A DNA stretch of 64,000 bases, taken from Thiomicrospira microaerophila (GTDB lineage Bacteria > Pseudomonadota > Gammaproteobacteria > Thiomicrospirales > Thiomicrospiraceae). The DNA lies in NCBI RefSeq assembly GCF_000934765.1, contig NZ_JYNN01000008.1, positions 1-64,000 of the forward strand. Direction: 5' to 3'. The translations under genes were made by a program, and so were the position numbers. Positions 60,460-64,000 of the stretch are shown piece by piece. The notes below the pieces were generated by a model that did not search any database, was not told where the DNA came from, and saw nothing but the letters and a program-made list of their open reading frames with translations. The first letter of the stretch is position 1. Each line of letters opens with the position of its first letter.

Positions 60460-60679
60460 AATAACGGCCCTTTTATAAGGATGTAACAGTTATAAATTAA
60501 AGATAATTGCAAATTCTATAGAAAACACAAGGATTTGTGTAAAAATTTGTGCCTTAAAATCACTGGGGGAGATAGGTTTATTCGACAGAACCTCGTCCTC
60601 CCTCACGCTTTAGGAGGATTAATAGGCAGGACCGACTCGATGCGATAAGGTGCCAGGACTAAACAATACTAAAGCAATA

Positions 60680-61045
60680 CTAAAACAATTGAGCTGTCAG
60701 TTTATCGAGATCTTCTTTGCGAATCGGCTTGGTCAGGTAACCATTCATACCGGCTTCACGCGCCGCTTGACGATCCGCAGGTGTATCATTACCGGTCAGC
60801 GCCAAAATCGGTGTGCGAATACCGGCTTTTCTGATTTGTCGCGTGGTTTCTAACCCATCCATACCCGGCATCATCACATCCATTAAAATCAAATCAAAAG
60901 ACTGGCAAGACAAGCGCTGGATCGCCTGCTCACCACTGCTCACAGCCTCAACCTGGTGACCAAATTTAGTCAGCAGTGCCGTTTGAATTTTATGTAAAAA
61001 CAAGTCATCATCAACCAGTAAAAGTGTTAAGTTTGTTATCGACAT
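60680..61045 (-). CDS. CheY-like single-domain response regulator
   Basis: A 121-residue receiver with the acidic pair at D12-D14 (LLLVDDD), the phosphorylated Asp D56 (LILMDVMMPGMDG), the switch Thr in LALTGND and the conserved Lys in YLTKPIRKEDL. No output domain. The MMPGMDGLETTRQIR and GMNGYLTKPI motifs are closer to hybrid-kinase receivers than to CheY. It may work with the motor operon downstream, after a 220-bp gap. Confidence 0.9.
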   Translation of the reverse strand: MSITNLTLLLVDDDLFLHKIQTALLTKFGHQVEAVSSGEQAIQRLSCQSFDLILMDVMMPGMDGLETTRQIRKAGIRTPILALTGNDTPADRQAAREAGMNGYLTKPIRKEDLDKLTAQLF

Positions 61046-61122
61046 GCCACCAAGCCTAATTAAAAAAAGTTATTTTAACGTTGTTTTGCGGCGTGAGCCA
61101 ACCACTTTTCCAACGTTGTTTT

Positions 61123-61147
61123 CGTTCCCACGCTGTGCGTGAGAACG
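61123..61147. repeat. GTTCCCACGC palindrome
   Basis: Inverted repeat CGTTCCCACGC / GCGTGAGAACG (one mismatch) with a 3-nt loop, of the type dispersed between genes in many gammaproteobacteria. It lies just after the adhesin frame and may act as its transcript end. Directly repeated AACGTTGTTTT flanks it. Confidence 0.55.
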
Positions 61148-61172
61148 CCAGTCCACTCGAGCCGGGAGTGCG

Positions 61173-61508
61173 TTATGAACTTGCAGAAACTGAGACCGAA
61201 ACAACAGATCCATCTATACTGAAATTAACAGTGGCTGAGCCAGTTTCATCAGCAACGCTCGGTGCCGTTACCACCACTTGCATCGAACAGTTACCCAGCT
61301 CATCGGTACGGTTGCTGTTTGGGCCATAACATTGTGGGGTCACAGTAACTAAAAATCCAGCCGGTCTCTCCAAATAATCAACTGAATGACCGATAGTGAT
61401 ATAAGGCACAAGTATGTCGCTGGCATCTCTAACACGTAAACTAATGTTTGTTGTCCCCACACCAATTTGTTCAACCCCATCCACACTTATCAACTGCAAT
61501 GGGTGCAA
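61173..61508 (-). pseudogene. C-terminal Ig-like domain separated from the adhesin by a frameshift
   Basis: This 111-residue frame is homologous to the last domain of the adhesin to its right: LHPLQLISVDGVEQIGVGTT parallels LHDFELINNGISSDGSVSVT, and both carry a paired Cys with NRTDELGNCSM and DQRTNANGNCRL. Upstream in the same frame the codons continue as NEGCFSP, matching NRACFSA. It is therefore not a separate gene with its own start, but the true C-terminus of the preceding long gene, shifted by one base near 61540-61552. Confidence 0.7.
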
Positions 61509-61539
61509 TGGCGAAAAACAACCCTCATTGAAAAGAACG

Positions 61540-64000
61540 TTATGGGATAGTAAAACTTATACTAATGGGTGATGCATTACCCCCCGCACTTATTGTTACG
61601 GTCGCTGAATCGCCTGATGCTCCACCTGTGACATTAATTGGCAACCTACAATTTCCATTTGCATTCGTGCGTTGATCCGTGCGCCCAGAACAATTGCCAA
61701 CTGAAACCGCAAGCAGTCCTGTATTCGTTTCATAACTGACATAACTGCTTAGCGAAACAAAAGGTAAAGGAATCAATGTTGCATCGCGCAACGTGACACT
61801 TACCGAACCATCGCTGGAAATGCCGTTATTAATTAACTCAAAGTCATGTAGCGCACTAAAACACGCTCGATTATCAACCGTAGTTGCACCAGTTTCTGAA
61901 CTCTCAGCCACCACCCAAACCTGGGCTGAACCAGCGGGCGCAGCACTTTCTCGGGTATCCAATGTCGGGTTATCTTGAAAACAACCGGTTAAAATATGTA
62001 ATTCATCAGCAGGGTAGCGTAAATAAAAAGTTGCATATCCATCTTTGGTGATTGCCTGTCCTCTAACTGGCGTGCCTGTTAGCATATTCATCCCATCAAT
62101 CTGAGAACTCAATAAAGAAGCGCCTGCGACATAGACAAGGCTACTATTTACAGTCTGACTTTGATAGTTTTTATTAGCCGTTACCGTATTAGCAGTAAAG
62201 TTATCTACAAAACGGCTTTTATCTTCCGATTGAGCATTTAACAATAAAACACGGTCCTTGTTTTTCAGTCCTCGTGAGGTATTATTCCGCGTAATGCTTC
62301 CCAAGAAAGGAGAGTTCGTATTATCTCTCAACAAACTAGTGCCAGAGTCAAAGGAGGCATTCGAGTCTGGATTCCCTGTATTGACCGCATATCCTGGACT
62401 AGGATTATTACTGGCTATCACACTATCCAATACCCCTAAACTGATTACGGTGCCATCAGGAACGGCATTACCAAAACGGTCAGTCACAAAGGCTGAACCC
62501 ACTCTGCGATACACGCCATTTCCAAGGTTACTAACTGCATTAGCTACCGGATAGCTCAAATTAATCGAGTGAGGTGGCCCTGATGCAATAGAAACTTGCG
62601 GTACCACCCCAATTAAACGTGGAGCTAACGAGTCACCATTTGGCATCAAGGCTTCGGCTTCAATCTCAACCACACCAGGTAAAGTCCCAGATTGCAATGT
62701 TAACGTCGCCACGCCATTGAGTGTTCTTAATGGCAGTGTCGAGACACCCGAACTGGTCTCCACAACATTACCCGAAGCATCTTTACCAATCAGTTTTTCA
62801 CCCGCATTGGGACGGGTTTTTAAACTAACTCTTAAATTATTTACCCCCACCTCTGCATCATCAATTAAATTACCTGAAGCGGTTTTGACCGTAATCGTTA
62901 AACTGGTCGTGTCTTGCTTACCTACCCCAAACACATAAAGTTGTTTGTTAGCAATATTGAACTCAAGATTAGCTGGATTGCTATTAGTTTCAGAACCAAA
63001 GGTAACGGCTCCAGTTATGCTAGGATATTCCAAAATAGAAAGTGTGGCGTTGGAGGCGATGGAGGGGGCTTGTAAAGTAAAAGTCGCACGACCTAATGTT
63101 GTTGTAGCTGGGTTGGTTGAAATAATGGCCCCCGCTGTGGTTTGTAGGGTAACCTGAGTGCCATCGGCCACTAAATTGTTATTTGCATCTCTTAAAGAAA
63201 GTGTTATCACCGAAGTGCCTAGTCCGTCTGCTGGCAAACTGCTGGGCGAACTAACTAATGTTGAGTTCGCCGCACTCGGTTGAGCTGCACGAAACTGAAC
63301 CGATGTCTGCGCGCTAACTCCCTCCGAGTATGCCCTAATAAGTGCTGTGGTTGCTTGGGTAGAGGCTTGTAAAAACACCCTAACTGAGCCATTATCATCG
63401 GTAGAAATTGTCAGTGCATCGGTTGCGCCGAAAAAATTAGAAGCTGAAGCCGAAAGTAATCCACTGGTTGTAGTTAAGGTTAATTGTGTATTCGGAAGCC
63501 TGGCAACCGCGCCAGCAGAACTATTTAAATCATAAGTCACGACATCAATTGCAACAGTTGAAGAAGCATTAGCGTTAATTTCATTATTTCTTGGGGTAAG
63601 TTCAATCGAACCTAAAAGGTTTGATATAGCTGCCGTACCAACATTGATATCAAAAGCCGTTGAATTAATACCGTTACTGCTAATGGCTTCAACCACATCT
63701 TTTACGCCTAAACCTCCTCCATTTGAACCAGCGCGATAATAAACCATTGCACGGCCAAAGGCATCTGTTGTTGCACTTAACGAGTTCACACGAACTTGTG
63801 AAGCGTTATAAACGAAATCTGTTGTTAAGTCAGTAGTTAAATAGGCGCCCGAGTTATTTGTACTGATAGCAAAAGTTACCGCTTCACCGATTAGTTTTAA
63901 ACCATTAACATCCAACACTTCAGCAAGTAATGTTGAATATCGTCCAGGTTGAGTATTTAGGGGAATAGCGGTTAAGCTAACAGATGAAGCTTGAGAAGCG
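61540..64000 (-). CDS. Repetitive bacterial-Ig adhesin, partial (5' end outside window)
   Basis: The frame is open to the window edge, so the start is missing. At least 820 residues are visible, made of several bacterial Ig-like (Big_1/invasin-type) domains: IELTPRNNEINANASSTVAIDV, SPSSLPADGLGTSVITLSLRD and NLEFNIANKQLYVFGVGK mark domain starts. The last visible domain has paired Cys (CFSALHDFEL, GNCRLPI). Low aromatic content, Ser/Thr/Val-rich strands and no TM segments in this part fit a surface or secreted adhesin. It ends prematurely at TAA 61540-61542; reading on in the other frame recovers one more domain. Confidence 0.75.
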   Translation of the reverse strand, partial: ASQASSVSLTAIPLNTQPGRYSTLLAEVLDVNGLKLIGEAVTFAISTNNSGAYLTTDLTTDFVYNASQVRVNSLSATTDAFGRAMVYYRAGSNGGGLGVKDVVEAISSNGINSTAFDINVGTAAISNLLGSIELTPRNNEINANASSTVAIDVVTYDLNSSAGAVARLPNTQLTLTTTSGLLSASASNFFGATDALTISTDDNGSVRVFLQASTQATTALIRAYSEGVSAQTSVQFRAAQPSAANSTLVSSPSSLPADGLGTSVITLSLRDANNNLVADGTQVTLQTTAGAIISTNPATTTLGRATFTLQAPSIASNATLSILEYPSITGAVTFGSETNSNPANLEFNIANKQLYVFGVGKQDTTSLTITVKTASGNLIDDAEVGVNNLRVSLKTRPNAGEKLIGKDASGNVVETSSGVSTLPLRTLNGVATLTLQSGTLPGVVEIEAEALMPNGDSLAPRLIGVVPQVSIASGPPHSINLSYPVANAVSNLGNGVYRRVGSAFVTDRFGNAVPDGTVISLGVLDSVIASNNPSPGYAVNTGNPDSNASFDSGTSLLRDNTNSPFLGSITRNNTSRGLKNKDRVLLLNAQSEDKSRFVDNFTANTVTANKNYQSQTVNSSLVYVAGASLLSSQIDGMNMLTGTPVRGQAITKDGYATFYLRYPADELHILTGCFQDNPTLDTRESAAPAGSAQVWVVAESSETGATTVDNRACFSALHDFELINNGISSDGSVSVTLRDATLIPLPFVSLSSYVSYETNTGLLAVSVGNCSGRTDQRTNANGNCRLPINVTGGASGDSATVTISAGGNASPISISFTIP

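Noticed and set aside
60541-60680. A riboswitch (for example c-di-GMP) after the CheY-like gene
   Set aside because: The region has a small TCCTCC/GGAGGA hairpin but no recognisable riboswitch core, and it does not precede a gene in the right orientation at a convincing distance.

Overview
The window reads as a chromosomal segment of a gammaproteobacterium. The evidence is the trpE-trpG-trpD-trpC block downstream of rpe and gph, the tRNA-Tyr/Gly/Thr genes ahead of tuf, and SrmB, PpnN, PsiE, YjdM and CmoM proteins of gammaproteobacterial type. Modest GC content, a fused MrpA-type antiporter, a polar-type PomAB motor and many c-di-GMP enzymes suggest a motile, probably marine or saline bacterium, possibly of the Thiomicrospira/Hydrogenovibrio group. 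That placement is a guess from gene style, not a demonstrated identity.

Layout. 1-1.5 kb: tRNA-Tyr, tRNA-Gly, tRNA-Thr and tuf on the minus strand behind a strong sigma70-like promoter. 1.6-13.7 kb: biosynthesis (bioA, speDE, an OsmC protein, rpe-gph-trpEGDC, psiE, purC, bioD, metY). 13.8-19.9 kb: an accessory island with a YefM-YoeB module, a MITE-like element, a second toxin-antitoxin pair, and an McrBC-type restriction operon with a DUF4160-DUF2442 pair between mcrB and mcrC. 20-27.1 kb: yjdM, a DsrE-like periplasmic protein whose signal peptide is split by an A8 tract, and a complete mrpABCDEFG Na+/H+ antiporter operon (A and B fused). 27.2-38.3 kb: a large PAS/HAMP chemoreceptor, a DEDDh exonuclease, hisI, a SLOG/SLATT-like membrane protein, cbpA, ppnN, srmB and a YkgJ protein. 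38.3-43.3 kb: degenerate palindromic repeats, then a probable zinc uptake cluster (two His-rich exported proteins and a ZnuD-like TonB receptor) and an IS66-like MITE with an 8-bp target duplication. 43.3-52.6 kb: three c-di-GMP proteins (a flavoprotein-PAS-GGDEF fusion, a haem-sensor GGDEF-EAL, and a PhnD-PAS-GGDEF-EAL co-transcribed with a substrate-binding lipoprotein) and apt. 52.7-57.8 kb: small unknowns, a DUF3095 protein, cmoM, a periplasmic rhodanese and a NUC1-type nuclease. 57.8-64 kb: a TTAA-flanked MITE, a PomAB-like stator pair followed by two small FliG-like proteins, a CheY-like regulator, and the 3' part of a long bacterial-Ig adhesin with an apparent frameshift near its C-terminus.

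The most striking signal is not a gene. A perfect 14-bp palindrome, AACCAGGCCTGGTT, occurs 13 times exactly, and its 10-bp core 21 times, inside genes in all three reading frames and between genes. It is absent from 19.24-32.86 kb and after 55.66 kb. Two near-perfect ParB-type parS sites (GTTTCACGTGAAAC core) lie within about 15 bp of copies of this palindrome. This suggests a chromosome-scale DNA signal that is worth testing.
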